Source: Lucinisca nassula (Eukaryota > Mollusca > Bivalvia > Lucinida > Lucinidae). From it: a DNA stretch of 64,000 nt. The stretch's first letter is position 1, and each line of letters starts with the position of its first letter. A program made the translations under genes and the position numbers. Where the stretch lies: contig OY757010.1 of assembly GCA_963580285.1 (NCBI GenBank), positions 212,754,138 to 212,818,137 on the forward strand, given 5' to 3'. Shown here in pieces: positions 1 through 11,749 of the stretch. The notes under the pieces were generated by a model, which did not search any database, was not told the DNA's origin, and saw only the letters and a program-made list of their open reading frames with translations.

Positions 1-162
1 CTTTGACCTAACTCTTCGTGGTCTACCTGGTGGTTCTCTTTAGATCCGGCTTACACTGCCTTGAACAATCAATCAATTCTTTATTTCTCCAGTTCACATA
101 TGTATGCAAAAACATGAGACGCAGAATATACTTGCAGACAATTTCATTAAGGCGACATGGAG

Positions 163-199
<37 letters not shown>

Positions 200-308
200 T
201 AGTAACTAGAGCAAAGTCGATTGGGGGCCAATCGCAAATATCCGCACCTTTTAAGTAAGGTCCAAGCAATGTGGGCAAAATTTATAGCAACATCTTTTCT
301 TACCTTAT
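1..308. other. Intergenic, no gene seen; (AAT)n tract
   Basis: No supported gene. A simple AAT/ATA microsatellite occupies about 166-197. The 63-residue open frame across it ends in poly-Asn encoded by the microsatellite and is not a gene. Confidence 0.7.
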
Positions 309-587
309 CATCACGTTAACGAGACCGTGAAATGAACACCCCACCAAACCCCACTTTATATAGAGAAATCTGGGGTTAAAGGGGTATCCATTAATTTTCT
401 TATTTCTGCTCAAAGACATAGGTTGTGGGTACTCGTTAGAACCGCCTCAATGAGGCGGTTCTAACGAGCACCAACAACCTATGTTTGCAGTATAAATAAG
501 AAAAATATCACAGATTTTCATCAGGACAGTAGCCAATTTGGAGGTGTGAAAAAATGCACTATGTCGCACGGGCATGTTATCGTAATG
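309..587 (-). mobile_element. Foldback MITE, subfamily A
   Basis: It starts CATCACGTTAAC and ends TTATCGTAATG, which is the reversed CATTACGATAAC end of other copies. The centre is a near-perfect hairpin (about 429-483) with arms of roughly 27 bp around a CAAT loop. It is flanked by the AAATAAGAAAAAT motif and a CCCCACTTTATATAGAG segment shared by all subfamily A copies (22312, 31535, 32915). It is non-coding. The family has more than ten copies in this window. Confidence 0.8.
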
Positions 588-723
588 TGGGCAATACATT
601 GCTCAGGCAGCATCCGAAGCCTTATGTGTATTCTAGACATCCTTGGTAACCATCCTGCCAAATTTGAACACTGTTCGGCAACCAGTGTAGGAGGAGTTCG
701 CGTTACGAGGAACTTTACACTAA

Positions 724-750
724 CGGACAGACAGACAGACAGACGGACGT
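724..750. repeat. (GACA)n microsatellite
   Basis: Short GACA/GACG run. The same motif closes the satellite block at 2820-2876, so it is probably part of that repeat family. Confidence 0.8.
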
Positions 751-829
751 GACCGATCACAGAATATCCGACTTTTCTTCGAAAAGTGCAGATATAATAA
801 TTATAATAACTAGAATTTGTTTTTCTACA

Positions 830-2690
830 AAAACACAGATGTCTCACCCTTTTTGACCTCTTAGTATGACCTTGACTTTGGGGGTATTGACAAACTAACT
901 TTAAAAAAATTAGAGAGAAGTAAGAAAAGTTATTGACCGTACACAAAAAGCCCTTTTTTACCTTTGACCTTTAAGTATGGCCTTGACCTTTGAGGTACAA
1001 CACATCGTCTCATGACAGTAAACATTTCTGCCAAGTAATTTTATAATCCATCAAGGAATAAGAAAGTTATTGACTGTACACCAAAAAAGGCACCTTTTTG
1101 ATCTTTGACCTCTAGGTGTGACCTCGACATTGGAGGTATGGATCTTGGTCTTGCACAAGACTCATCGTCTAATGAAGGTGAACATTTCTGCAAGGTTACT
1201 TTAAAAAGTTCATCCAGAAATAAAAAAGTTATTGACTGTTTTTTTTTGTTTGATTTGAGGTTTAAGGCCCCCGTCAACACTGTAAAGGTCATTTTGTAGA
1301 TGTTGCTTCCAATTTTGTGGGACTTTAACCCGACATTGAGATGAAATGACTTCTCAAGCCCTGTCGCCCAATGAAACCAATAGGGTTGTATAGCATGGAC
1401 GGTCCACCTCGCACCGCGGTTCCTGGACAGGCTTAGATCCTCTAAGCGGTTTACCAGTACTAGTGTGCGGGCCGGATTCAGCTCTGCGTGGAAGCATCAT
1501 GCAGCCCATACATTTCTTCAAGCCCATTGACTGGACACAAAAAAATACTTTTTTTTACCTTTGACCTCTTAGTATGACCTTGACCTTAGAGGTACCGACC
1601 CGGGTCTAGCGCGCAACACATCGTCTAATGATGGTTAATATTTCTGCCAAGTAATTTCACAATCCATCCAGGAAAAATAAAGTTATTGATTGAGCACTAA
1701 AAAGGCCCATTTTTTAAAATTTGACCTCTTAATATGACCTTGACCTTTGAGGTACCAACATGGGTCATGCACGAGGCACATCGTCTTATTGTGGTTAACA
1801 TTTATGCCATGTAATTTTAAAATCCAAATAAGATTGTTATTGACACTGTCATTGAAAAAAGGCCCCCCCCCTTTTGAGCTTTGACCTATAAGTATGACCT
1901 TGACCTTCGAGGAACCAACCTGTGTCATACACGCAACACATCCATTCATGGTGGTTAACAGTTCTGCCAAGTAATTTCAAAATCCATCCAAAAATAAGAA
2001 AGTTATTGACCGAACACAAAAAGGCCCCTTTTTTCCTTTGTCCTTTATGTATGACCTTGACCTTTGAGGTACCAAACTGAGTTATACGTGCAACAAATCG
2101 TCTCACGGTAGTTAACACTTTTGCAAAGCAATTTCAAAATCCCTCTAAAAATAAGAAAGTTATTGACCAAACACAAAAAGGCCCCATTTTTTATCTTTGA
2201 CCTCTATGTATAACCTTGACCTTTGAGGTACCAACCTGAATCATACGTGCGACACATTGTCTCATAGTAGTTAACATTTATGCCAAGTGATTTTAAATTC
2301 TATCAAAAAATAGGAAAGTTAATGACAAAACACGAAAAAGACCCCCTTTTGACATTTGAACTCTAATTAGGACCTTGACCTTTGAGGTACCAACCTGGGT
2401 CATGCACGCAACACATCGTCTCATGGTGGTTAACATTTCTGCCAAGTAATTTTAAAATTCATCTAAATATAAGAAAATTATTGACCAAACTCGGGCCCCT
2501 TTTTTACCTTTGACCTCTAAGTATGGCCTTGACCTTTGAGGTACCGACCTGCGTCATGTGCGTCACACATCGTCTCACTATGGTTAATATTTCTGCCAAC
2601 TTATTTCAAAATTCATCTGAAAATAAGAAAGTTATTGAGCGGACACGATTCGTCCATACATGTATACATACAAACAAACTTCCAAGGGAG
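830..2690 (+). repeat. ~159-bp tandem satellite array
   Basis: About ten diverged monomers. The anchor GACCTTGACCTTTGAGGT recurs near 1577, 1736, 1898, 2053, 2213, 2373 and 2527, giving a 154-162 bp period. Each monomer also carries CAACACATCGTCTCATGGT, TTTCTGCCAAGTAATTT and AAGAAAGTTATTGACC. A SINE interrupts the array at 1239-1525. Open frames inside it are not conserved between monomers. Each monomer contains AGGTCAAGGTCA on the minus strand, a direct repeat of nuclear-receptor half-sites. Confidence 0.85.
1239..1525 (-). mobile_element. SINE-A insertion in the satellite
   Basis: It carries the tail (T-rich, GTTTGATTTGAGG) at the left and the head near CAAGCCC at the right. It is flanked by an 8-bp target duplication ATTGACTG (1231-1238 and 1526-1533). 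The same body, including CTCTGCGTGGAAGCATCATG and CAATTTTGTGGGACTTTTAC, recurs at 27356, 29520, 41380, 42312 and 52423. No coding capacity. Confidence 0.8.
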
Positions 2691-2819
2691 ATAACTAAAA
2701 AGTATAAATGCGAGAGTTATAGTTCTTGCGCTCTGCACGTCGTCTAATATTGATTAATATGAAGTTTCGTGAAGATAGCTTTAGCGGTTTTCAAGTTATA
2801 GAGCGGACACGATTTTGTG

Positions 2820-2826
2820 ACAGACG

Positions 2827-2861
<35 letters not shown>

Positions 2862-2876
2862 GGACATACAGACAGA
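2820..2876. repeat. (GACA)n microsatellite
   Basis: GACA/GACG run following an AGTTATAGAGCGGACACGA segment, at the 3' edge of the satellite block. Confidence 0.9.
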
Positions 2877-3193
2877 CGATACAGCTGTCTATATTTGTTA
2901 TTGTTCAGGTATATCAGTACGGACAGTAATTGTGCACGCTTTATTCGTGCAACGTACCGACAGGCTACGAGCCCTCATCTTTAATTTATTTGATTTGTAA
3001 TTCAGGGGTTAGGTGACCACCGTAAAATTTATGGTCTCGTTATGCCGGTAACTGAAAACCTATCGTATTGTTTTCATTAAGTTATGACCATCTTACCACT
3101 TACGATTTACCTGTGTAATTTTTAATATCTTGCAAAGCGCTTCGGAAACTTTTGTAAGCCAGGGCATAGCAAAATAAAATAACGCTTAACGTC

Positions 3194-3528
3194 TTACTAT
3201 AAATGATTTTGTTTTGGTTTCGGTTAAACGGCCCTTTCAAGATTGTTTCACTCATATCGATCCGATCGTTAATCATAGGTGGGCGAAAACAGGAGTACAG
3301 ACATGGGTCCCTAATTATTTTAAACATTTATATTTTATTTCATTTCATTTTATAATGTTCAGATACATTTCAACAAAGCATTCAAAAACCACCTGACCTT
3401 CCGTTGCAGAACTTGGCGTCTCACACGTGACCCGAGCGAGGCCCGAACCCACGTCGATGAGAGACCTAATGACTAAGAAGCAGCGCTCTTATCCATTAGG
3501 CCACGGAGGCCCGTTTACTATAAATGAT
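3194..3528 (-). mobile_element. SINE-B, tRNA-headed, with 14-bp TSD
   Basis: The body 3208-3514 is flanked by the target duplication TTACTATAAATGAT (3194-3207, 3515-3528). On the minus strand its 5' end resembles a tRNA: TGGCCTAATGGATAAG fits an A box and GGTTCGGGCC a B box. Related copies lie at 50275-50640. It is a SINE head rather than a free-standing tRNA gene because the tRNA-like part runs straight into a conserved non-tRNA body. Confidence 0.85.
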
Positions 3529-3569
3529 AATACCAGGGTTTGTTTAACAACAAGGCAGCCTTGTTTGAA

Positions 3570-4045
3570 AGTAGAAGTACAACAAAGAACAGGAATCGAT
3601 ACAATTAACATACTCCACCCATCAAAGACACCAAAGGGAAAGAAAAACAAACATGAAGCGACCAGACCAAAAATGGAAACCTAAACAAAGGAAGGCCATA
3701 AGAACAGTTACTTTCCGACAAAATGGCCAAATGGCCATCCCCCCAAAAAAAGACACAAATGTTACACACAGTAAGTAACAAACGACAACATAAATAAACC
3801 GCCATAGAAGAACCGCTGGGGGGGGGGGGGGGGCTTCAATCGATTTTACATGGCCATTATCCTTGCCCTTACCTCTGTCGCGGTATACACTAATTTTGTT
3901 TAGTCCGCATTCCTAACTCATCAGTGTAACATCTCCGAGAACATACAAATAAAAAAACTACAGAGACGAAACAAGGTTGAGAACTCGACAGCATACAACA
4001 ACAGAATTACTGGAGCAAAAGAAAACCAACAGTTAGACTCCGAGG
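3570..4045 (-). mobile_element. Naiad 3'-end fragment, diverged
   Basis: It begins with GTAGAAGTACAACAAAG, the reverse of the conserved Naiad 3' terminus, and runs to GTTAGACTCCGA. It is non-coding and matches the 3' untranslated region of the element at 11750-15267, with many substitutions. A 16-G run at 3818-3833 expands the G6 tract seen in other copies. Confidence 0.8.
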
Positions 4046-5274
4046 GGCCCGAGCCTTTTCTGCAAAAAAGGCTTGGGTAGCGGTATCATAATAGGCAAGG
4101 TTCTAAATAAACTATGGGATGAGAAACAATGACACAACTGGCGACCTCTTCTCTACATTTCCTCCTGATTTGCCATGTCCGGGCTCATATAAGCATCAAT
4201 TACTTGAAAGTGTCTTAAACAAATTGTGCAACAGCCAAAAATGTATAGCTTTCAAAAATGGCAAAGAAAAAAATAGTACCTATTAATATAAACGTACTCT
4301 ATCATATGAGGTCACTGTTACCAAATAAACAAATTAATTAACTCATTTTAGTTTTGAATAACGCATTAGGATATTATAATGCAATATTTTATGACGCTAG
4401 AAATAACATATATCAAATTACAACATGTGATGTTGCCTTATTTCTGTTACAAATATAGATTTGTTTGTGCTTTTAGAACCGCCCCGATGAGGCTGTTCTC
4501 TATTTGCACGTATCTTGTATGGATGCGCAAGCCGATGAGAATATATTGATTGTTTGTATGGTTTGTCGTTGTTTTGAGATTTAAGGTCCCAGTCAACACT
4601 ATATCAGTCATGTTCAGCTACTGACAACTTTTTCTGCAGAGTTGTCATGCAGCCTCCAGTGGGCGCGGATCTTTGCTTTGGTGAATCGTGTATACAGCCG
4701 AATATTTAAATGCACAGGCTGATCTGCGGTTCCTGTACAGCAGTCCTCAGGACAGGGCGTACAAAATAGAAACTTCTTCATGGTAACACATGTTTGCTTT
4801 CCCACCTAACCAAGAATTTTCTCCCATTACAATATTTTTATCTGTTTTATACGCCCCCACCTCCCCCACGTGTGAGACACAATATGGGATTAAAATAAGG
4901 TGTATCGAGGAAGGGTTTGAATAACAGAATTCCCACGCGAGGAATCCCATGGTCCCTTGAGAAACTTTTTTGATCGCTATCATTACATGAACACTTTCTT
5001 GTGCACGAAAAAGGTGTGAAGTAGGAAGCGAGAAATAGGAAGCAGAAATAGGAAATAGGAAGTGAGCAGTCATGACCGCTATTTCTCAAAACAAGACGAT
5101 TGTGGTCAGTAGTACACTTATTGTACAGGCTATACTATCATTTACCTTATTTCCTTTTTTCTTCTTCCTTTCTTCCTTTGTTGACACGACTGTTACACAC
5201 ACATATAAAGAGCTTGCACATAATAATTACGTACTATACATGTTTATCGGAGATGTATAGACTTCTGTTTACAT
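4046..5274. other. Intergenic, no gene supported
   Basis: Nothing codes convincingly here. GAACCGCCCCGATGAGGC near 4477 is the broken hairpin core of the foldback MITE family. The segment 4556-4620 resembles the tail of the SINE at 38442. Overlapping minus-strand frames of 80-108 residues at 4747-5089 show no family signature. Confidence 0.5.
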
Positions 5275-5638
5275 GTATTTTTATACAGGTGTATATGTGT
5301 GTGAATTCGGGTTTAACGTCGCTTTCAACAATTTTTCAGTCATATCACGACGGTGTCTGGTTGCGACAGGGAGCTCAATGCACCCATTTATAGTGCTGCC
5401 TCACTGAAGTATCATGTCCCAGACACATTACATGATACCACACCCAGTCACATTATCCTGACACTGGGTCGACCAGTCCTAGCTCTACCCTGTAAATCTT
5501 AGTGCCAAGCGAGGAGCAGCTAGTACCATTTTTAACGACTTTGGTATTTCGCGGCACGGGATCGAACCCGTGACCTCCCGTTCCCCGGAGCGGACACTCT
5601 ACCAACTGAGCTATCGGGGCCGGTATTTTTATACAGGT
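5275..5638 (-). mobile_element. SINE-C, tRNA-headed, with 16-bp TSD
   Basis: The element 5291-5622 is flanked by the exact duplication GTATTTTTATACAGGT (5275-5290, 5623-5638). Its minus-strand head (about 5622 to 5541) has TAGCTCAGTTGGTAGAG (A box) and a complete T arm around GGTTCGATCCC (B box). The tail at the left is GGGTTTAACGTCGCTTTC. The head folds like a tRNA only in part, so this is a retroposed SINE. Confidence 0.9.
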
Positions 5639-5962
5639 AATTATGTTAAATATAGCATATATCTGCCTTAATACAATACCAGACAATACATGTATCGCAT
5701 ATCATTACTAAAAGAAACCCTGTGTGCCGAGAAAAAAGTAGATAGATGTACAACTTCTTTTCTTATGCTTCTATGTGGTGTCTGTTTCTTTCGCAATATA
5801 GTTAAGATGAGGTTACGGCATGCCTGAGTTGTCCGTAACTTTACGATATTGTTAAGTTGTCTCCATAAATTACGGTACTTTCGAGTTACTCACAGTAATC
5901 TCTACGAGGTGAATAAGATATACTTAAGGTCGTCGTAAGCCTTAAGAGAGCTTCGAGTTACC

Positions 5963-6827
5963 AAGTAGAAGTAAAACAAAGATCAGGAATCGATACATTT
6001 AACTTACTCCACCCATCAAAGACACCAAAGGGAAAGAAACACAAACATTAAGCGACCAGACCAAAATGGAAACCTAAACAAAGGAAGGCCATAAGGACAG
6101 TTACTTTCCCACAAAATGGCCATATGGCCATCCAAAATAAAGAGGCACAAGTGATACACACAGTAAGTAACAAACAACACCATAAAAAACCGCAACAGAA
6201 GAACCGCCTTGGAATGGTCAGTGGAATGATTTCCACTGGGGGGCTTAAATCGATTTTACGTGGCCACAATCCTCGCCCTTACTTCCGTCGCGATTTAGAC
6301 AAATAATTTGTTCAGTCCGCATGAAGGCCTCCTAACTCATCCGTGCAACATCTCCGTGAACACAAAAAATTAAGAACCACAGAGGTGAGGCAACGGTGAG
6401 GACTCGACAGCAAGAAACCACTGAAATGCTGGAGCAAAAGAAAACCAACAGTTAGACTCCGATGGGCCCGTCAAGAGACAGAGCATCAGGCACCATTTCC
6501 CACAAAATGGCCATATGGCCATCCATAATAAAAAGACACAAGTGATACACACAGTAAGTAACAAACAAAACCATAAATAAACCGCCACAGAAGAACCGCC
6601 TTGGAACGGTCAGTGGAAAGATTTCCACTGGGGGGGGGGGGGAGGGGGGGGGGAGGGGGGTGGGGGGGGGGCTTAAATCGATTTTACGTGACCACAATCC
6701 TCGCCCTTACTTCCGTCGCGATTTAGACAAATAATTTGTTCAGTCCGCATGAAGGCCTCCTAACTCGTCAGTGTAACAGCTCCGTGAACACAAAAATCAA
6801 AGAACCACAGAAGTGAGACAACGGTGA
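5963..6827 (-). mobile_element. Two tandem Naiad 3' ends
   Basis: The first unit runs from AGTAGAAGTAAAAC (5963) to about 6497, where CATCAGGCACCAT marks the point just downstream of the Naiad stop codon. A second, 5'-shorter unit (6498-6827) starts again at TTCCCACAAAATGG in the middle of the same UTR. Such joined partial copies are typical of Penelope-like elements. Confidence 0.8.
6630..6671. repeat. G-rich tract with G-quadruplex potential
   Basis: A 42-bp run of almost only G, broken by two A and one T, within the second Naiad unit. The equivalent position in other copies is a plain G6 tract. It contains many more than four runs of three G. Confidence 0.85.
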
Positions 6828-7519
6828 GGTTTGCTCTTTCCGTGATGGTCTATTAATTCAGATGGACAATCTGAAATTAAAACCTAGCGTGAAGGTTGGG
6901 CCCCATCACGCAAACACGCCTATATAATTTTGACCCCCTTAAACCCCCCTTTTATATACCAAATCTGGGGTTTGTAACTCGAAGCTCTCTTAAGGCTTAC
7001 GACGACCTTAAGTATATCTTAATCACCTCATAGCGATCAGTGTGAGTAACTCGAAAGTACCGTAATTTATGGAGACAACTTAACCATATCATAAAGTTAC
7101 GGACAACTCAGGCATGCCGTAACCTCATCTTAACTATTGTGAAAGAAACAGACACTACAAAGAAGCATAAGAAAAGAAGTTGTACATCTATCTACTTGTT
7201 TACAGTGTTGACGGAGACGTTAAACCTCAAATCAAACAAAACAAAATCAGTTGGAATTTTATATTGGGCGATATAGTTTTACTGAGGATCGTACAGCATC
7301 ATATTTACCACTTGGCCACGACTTCTACATAATGGCATTATCAAATACATATTTATAATTTACAAAGCCTGTGAAAAAAGAAATCCGAAACCTGCATCCC
7401 CTAAATCATGGAACAGAATTGTCACGCTTGAACGTTGAACTCTCAAAGGTCGTTGATAAACTACAGTAAGATCTTAAGCGTTATTTTATTTTGCTATGCC
7501 CTGGCTTACAAACGTTTCC

Positions 7520-10500
7520 GGCCCTTTTCCTGTCCTGGAACAAATGTCTTCATTTTCTCCTGATATATTGCCTGTAGTGTCCCATTTACTAAAATAGTAT
7601 TGGTTTTGCAACGTAAGCCCTAGTTATTGAGAAACATGATAATGAAAGTGGGTGGGGTAATTCAGCATTTATCTCAGGTTTTACGCACTGTTTCTTTTTT
7701 GAAAATATATCACCCCCACTCATTATTTCCTCTGTTAGTTAGACAAATGTATTGGTTAAATTGTTACTCTTTTTTCCTGTAAATTAAAATACTACATCTG
7801 CAGCAACTATTTTATGAACATTGTCAATTTTTGATAATTTTGCATCTTCACATTCAATAAATCCTAGCCTATCTCCGAAACTAAATGGCAAATTATTTTC
7901 AAACTTACTTGAATTTAGCATTGGAAGAGTACAAAGTGTTGGTTATGTTTTGGTGACCTTGGCCTAATATTCAAGGTCACTTGGGCAGGTCAAATTTCAA
8001 AATTAGGGATGACCATTTTGGCCATTTTTCTGTTCCTTTACAAAAAGCTATAAATTCTCCTAATACATTGCCTATAGAATTCCTTTTAATAAGACGGTCT
8101 AAGTTTGGAAAGTAAGCCCTAGCTATGGAGTTGTTTGTTTGCCTTAGGTAACATCCTACCTAGTTTTATTCCTCAAAAGTAAAGTATGCCATCTGCAGCA
8201 ACTCTTTTATGAAAACCTATGTCTGATAATTTTTCATCTTTGAATTCAATAAAACATATTTTGTACTGGAATTAAATGGAAGATTCCATTGAATTAAATC
8301 TGAAGACAGGTTTTGGAGAAAACAAAATGTTGCCTAGGTTATAGTGACCTCGACCTTATCATTATGGTTACATGGTTTTTGATATTATCAGACAGGACCA
8401 ATAAGGTCATATTCTGCTGACCCCACCCATCGCCGTCCCCGCCCCGCTCTCCAAATTACAACAGAACTTCAATTTACTCAAGAGCATAGTCCTGTTTTAT
8501 TGTTTCCCTTCTGAGGAAAATATAAGGACTGGAGCTTTATTACATGACAATGTGCAGTTTGCTTATTTTAAGTCTTTGAATTTGCAGAATCTTTGTTTTT
8601 CTTTCAAATCTGTTTTTGAATTCTTTTGAAATGTGCATGTAGATATTATTGAGGGTGCACACAGTAGATTAGGTTTTGTTGATCTTGACTTTCTTTTAAG
8701 GTCAGACTGAAATTGGGCATTGTTATTTGTGTTGTGACCTTGAAAACAAGGTCATCAAAGCCTAATAAGCCTAATATTGTTTGTTTATCATTACTGATTC
8801 AGCCCCTTGTTCTGTCCTGGTGACTATGCCAGTTAAACTAGCATCAATTCCACTCAATTGATCCCACAAGCTGTGTAAACAAGCTTAAGTTTTCTAAACT
8901 TCAATCTACTTTGACCTTTCATGACCTTGAAATGTGGTTAATGTTAACCAACTGGAAATCATGGCCCAATAATTCATCTAAGCCAGTTTCTAAGCATCAA
9001 GTCAGGAGTTCCAAATGAACTATACCCGAAGCTTCAAAAGTTTGATCTATTTTGTTCTATGGTGACCTTGAAAAGAAGGCCCTTGAAAATAAGGCCAAGT
9101 TCACTGAACATCTAACCAACTCAGAGACATGTCCAGATGCTACATTCAGCCAAGTCTGGTGTAATATGCATAATTTAAGTGACAGCTCGACTAAAGAGTA
9201 ATATGAGTGCAAATGTAGATATAAATATGTTCTAGAAAGGGTTATCCTTTGGAAGCAAGGAATACACCACAGAAATGCAAAATATTGTAACGCCCCGACT
9301 CCCTTTGGTTAACTCAGGCAGTGTCAGGATGTGTGAGGCCGATAAAAGGAGTCAGGTCGCCACAAGCAAACTCAGGGGTTCGTCTGATTCTGGTTGATAT
9401 ATTCTAAAATCTGGTATATTAAAAACAAGATGCGGGGTTCATGACTATCTTTAATGAGGAAGGTTTGCATAAAAAAATAACATCAGTGCCTTAAGAAAAA
9501 CATTTTCATATAACTGTATAACAAGGGGGATTATTCTGTTGACACCAGCAAATTTGGCAAGTTCCCTCGTATGTTTTAACTGTTTATCTTAATTCGGTCA
9601 ATCCCTGCAAATTAAAGACTCTCGGGACGTTACTCCCGCTATCCGAGTCCGTTGACCACCACCGGAACAATTACAGAAAAGAGACAAAGATTCGGAGAAG
9701 GGATCAAGAAATTCGGTCAAGTTTGTAACTCTAAAACTCGGTAAAATCCCAGAAAACTGGAGAGAATTTAGCCACACAAAGTTCCCTTGGAACCCTTTCT
9801 ATCTAAACTTCTCCCCATAATTTGGGTTTACCGATTCTATACCTCTCTCATCTTTTCCTTTTACTCTTTTTACCGATTTCTTGCTGATGTTTACACTTCA
9901 ACAGACCATTGGTGGTGGTGGAACGCTCGGACAAGCCACGGTATTTATATCATCCGAGGTTGCTAGGATTCAGGCAAGAGCGTACGTGCGGATAGTCTTC
10001 GTGCGTCGATGGCTGTGATTGGCTCGCTTGGCCACAGCGTACCAATCACAGTGTTCGGCACATAAAGATAAAGGTTATCTGTACAAAATGGCGTCGAGAG
10101 AACTTTTCAGGAACTTTAAAACTGATAAACTAACGATTAGTGTCTGGATTACATACCTATTAAGACATCTGGTGTCTGAAACTCTGGTCTTTCACGAAAT
10201 GTTACTGTTCATTATGCGGATAACGCTGAACAAGGAGTTTTCTCCACAGGAAAAGTACTTTCCATCGTAAGCGCGAGAATGGCAGACGTTTTAGCATTGA
10301 TGGTGTTATAGATTCTTCGATCCTTTTGAAGGTAACTTATTCGAAGTAAGCAATTGTTATATCAAGTGATAGGTGATCATAAACTGTAGCAAAGTATTGG
10401 TGGCTGAATCATAACAATATGGAGTGTACATGTTTTCTGGGCCAGACTAGCTAGTTTCGGCCATTTGAGCCTCGTCAGTGACCCTCAGATATTTGAAAAA

Positions 10501-11711
10501 TTCCACAATGGAATCAATGATCCCAAAGAACAAGAAAATATAAACTACAATGATAAATCCTGTCCTGACCTTGAAAATGAGGTCAAGGTCACAAAAATCT
10601 AAGCTCAAAGGCAAGTTCTAATGATATAGATATCTGGGAAAGTCAATGAAATGTCACAGTATTTGAATTTAATAATTCCCAAATAAAGACAAACATTCTT
10701 TTCAATTCTGAAAATCTCACAGACCTTGTGACCTTCAGGATAAGGTCAAGCTCACACAAACCCAGTCAGCCGTTTATATTTTCAAAATTGTATAATATAT
10801 TCAGATTAATTTCAAAAGAATCCCTTGTGTAGTTAAAAAAAAAAAAAAAAAAAAAGACGCAAAATTTTCGGAAATAGAAGGTTTTCATAAAAGAATTGCT
10901 GTGGATGGCATACTTTACTTTAGAGGAATCAAACTAGGTAGGATGTTACCTAAGGCAAACAAACAAACAGAGGACGTTACGACTGCGTTTGCTATGATTT
11001 AAAAGAGATATGGTGCAAAAAACACAATAACTCAGCAGCGTATCGAATTACCCCAACCAGTTTCAGGATCATTTAACTCCATAACTAGGGCTTACTTTAC
11101 AAAACCTAGACTGTTTTAGTAAAAGGAATTCTTTAGGCAATGTATCAGGAGAATTTATAGCTTTTTGTTCAGGAACAGAGAAATGGCCAAAATGGTCACC
11201 CCTAATTTTGACATTTGACCAGCCCAAGTGACCTTGACTATTAGGCAAAGGTCACCAAAATCTAATCAACACTTTGTTCTCTTCCAATGTTAAATTCAAG
11301 TAAGTTTGAAAATAATTTGCCATTTTGTTTCGGAGATAAGCAAGGATTTATTGAATTTTAAGATGCAATAATTACAAAAATTGACAATGTTCATAAAATA
11401 GTTGCTGCAGATGTAGTATTTTACTTTAGAGGAAGTAAATTTAATTAATAATTTACCCAATACATTTGTCTGAAAAAAAAAAAAACAGAGGAAATAATGA
11501 GTGGGTGTGATATATTTAAAAAAAAGAAGAAATAGTTCGTAAAACATTATACCTCAGATTAATGCTGAATTACCCCACCCACTTTCATTATCATGTTTCT
11601 CAAAAACTAGGGCTTACGTTTCAAAACCAATACTATTTAAGTAAATGGGACACTATAGGCAATATATCAGGAGAAAATGAAGACTTTTGTTCCAGGGCAG
11701 GAAAAGGGCCG
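7520..11711. mobile_element. 4.2-kb inverted-repeat element (non-autonomous)
   Basis: The left arm (about 7520-8235) is the reverse complement of the right arm (about 10870-11711). Examples are CAGCAACTATTTTATGAACA against its reverse near 11390 and the shared tip GGCCCTTTTCCTG. Each arm holds an internally duplicated module of about 490 bp. No transposase is visible. Without the solo LTR at 9286-10416 it would be about 3.06 kb. A further fragment of the family lies at 25500-25690 and shows the uninterrupted sequence at the LTR site. Confidence 0.75.
9286..10416 (+). mobile_element. Probable solo LTR (1.13 kb)
   Basis: It begins TGTAACGCCCCGAC and ends ATAACA, so it has TG...CA termini, with ATAT directly outside both ends (9282-9285, 10417-10420). 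At 25500-25690 the same host sequence runs through without this block, supporting an insertion. A TATTTATA motif lies near 9942. No gag or pol is seen; the 83-residue frame at 10019-10270 shows no retroviral motif. A Gypsy-type origin is a guess from the termini and short duplication. Confidence 0.65.
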
Positions 11712-11749
11712 TACTGGCACCCCCGCCCTTTGTTTAAATATTTAGTAAC

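Larger units (their letters stand above)
5738..7195. mobile_element. Foldback element with 222-bp inverted arms
   Basis: The left arm 5738-5960 and right arm 6975-7195 are reverse complements with few mismatches. Both tips read GTAGATAGATGTACAACTTC. No coding region remains between them. The interior (5961-6974) is filled by two Naiad 3' ends and part of a foldback MITE terminus (about 6896-6974). No target duplication is obvious. The long arms suggest a non-autonomous DNA transposon, but the superfamily is unknown. Confidence 0.8.

Noticed and set aside
5541..5622. tRNA gene with TAGCTCAGTTGGTAGAG
   Set aside because: Acceptor stem does not pair; it is the head of a SINE flanked by a 16-bp duplication.
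10019..10270. 83-residue ORF in the solo LTR
   Set aside because: No domain or signal; consistent with chance in 1.1 kb of non-coding DNA.
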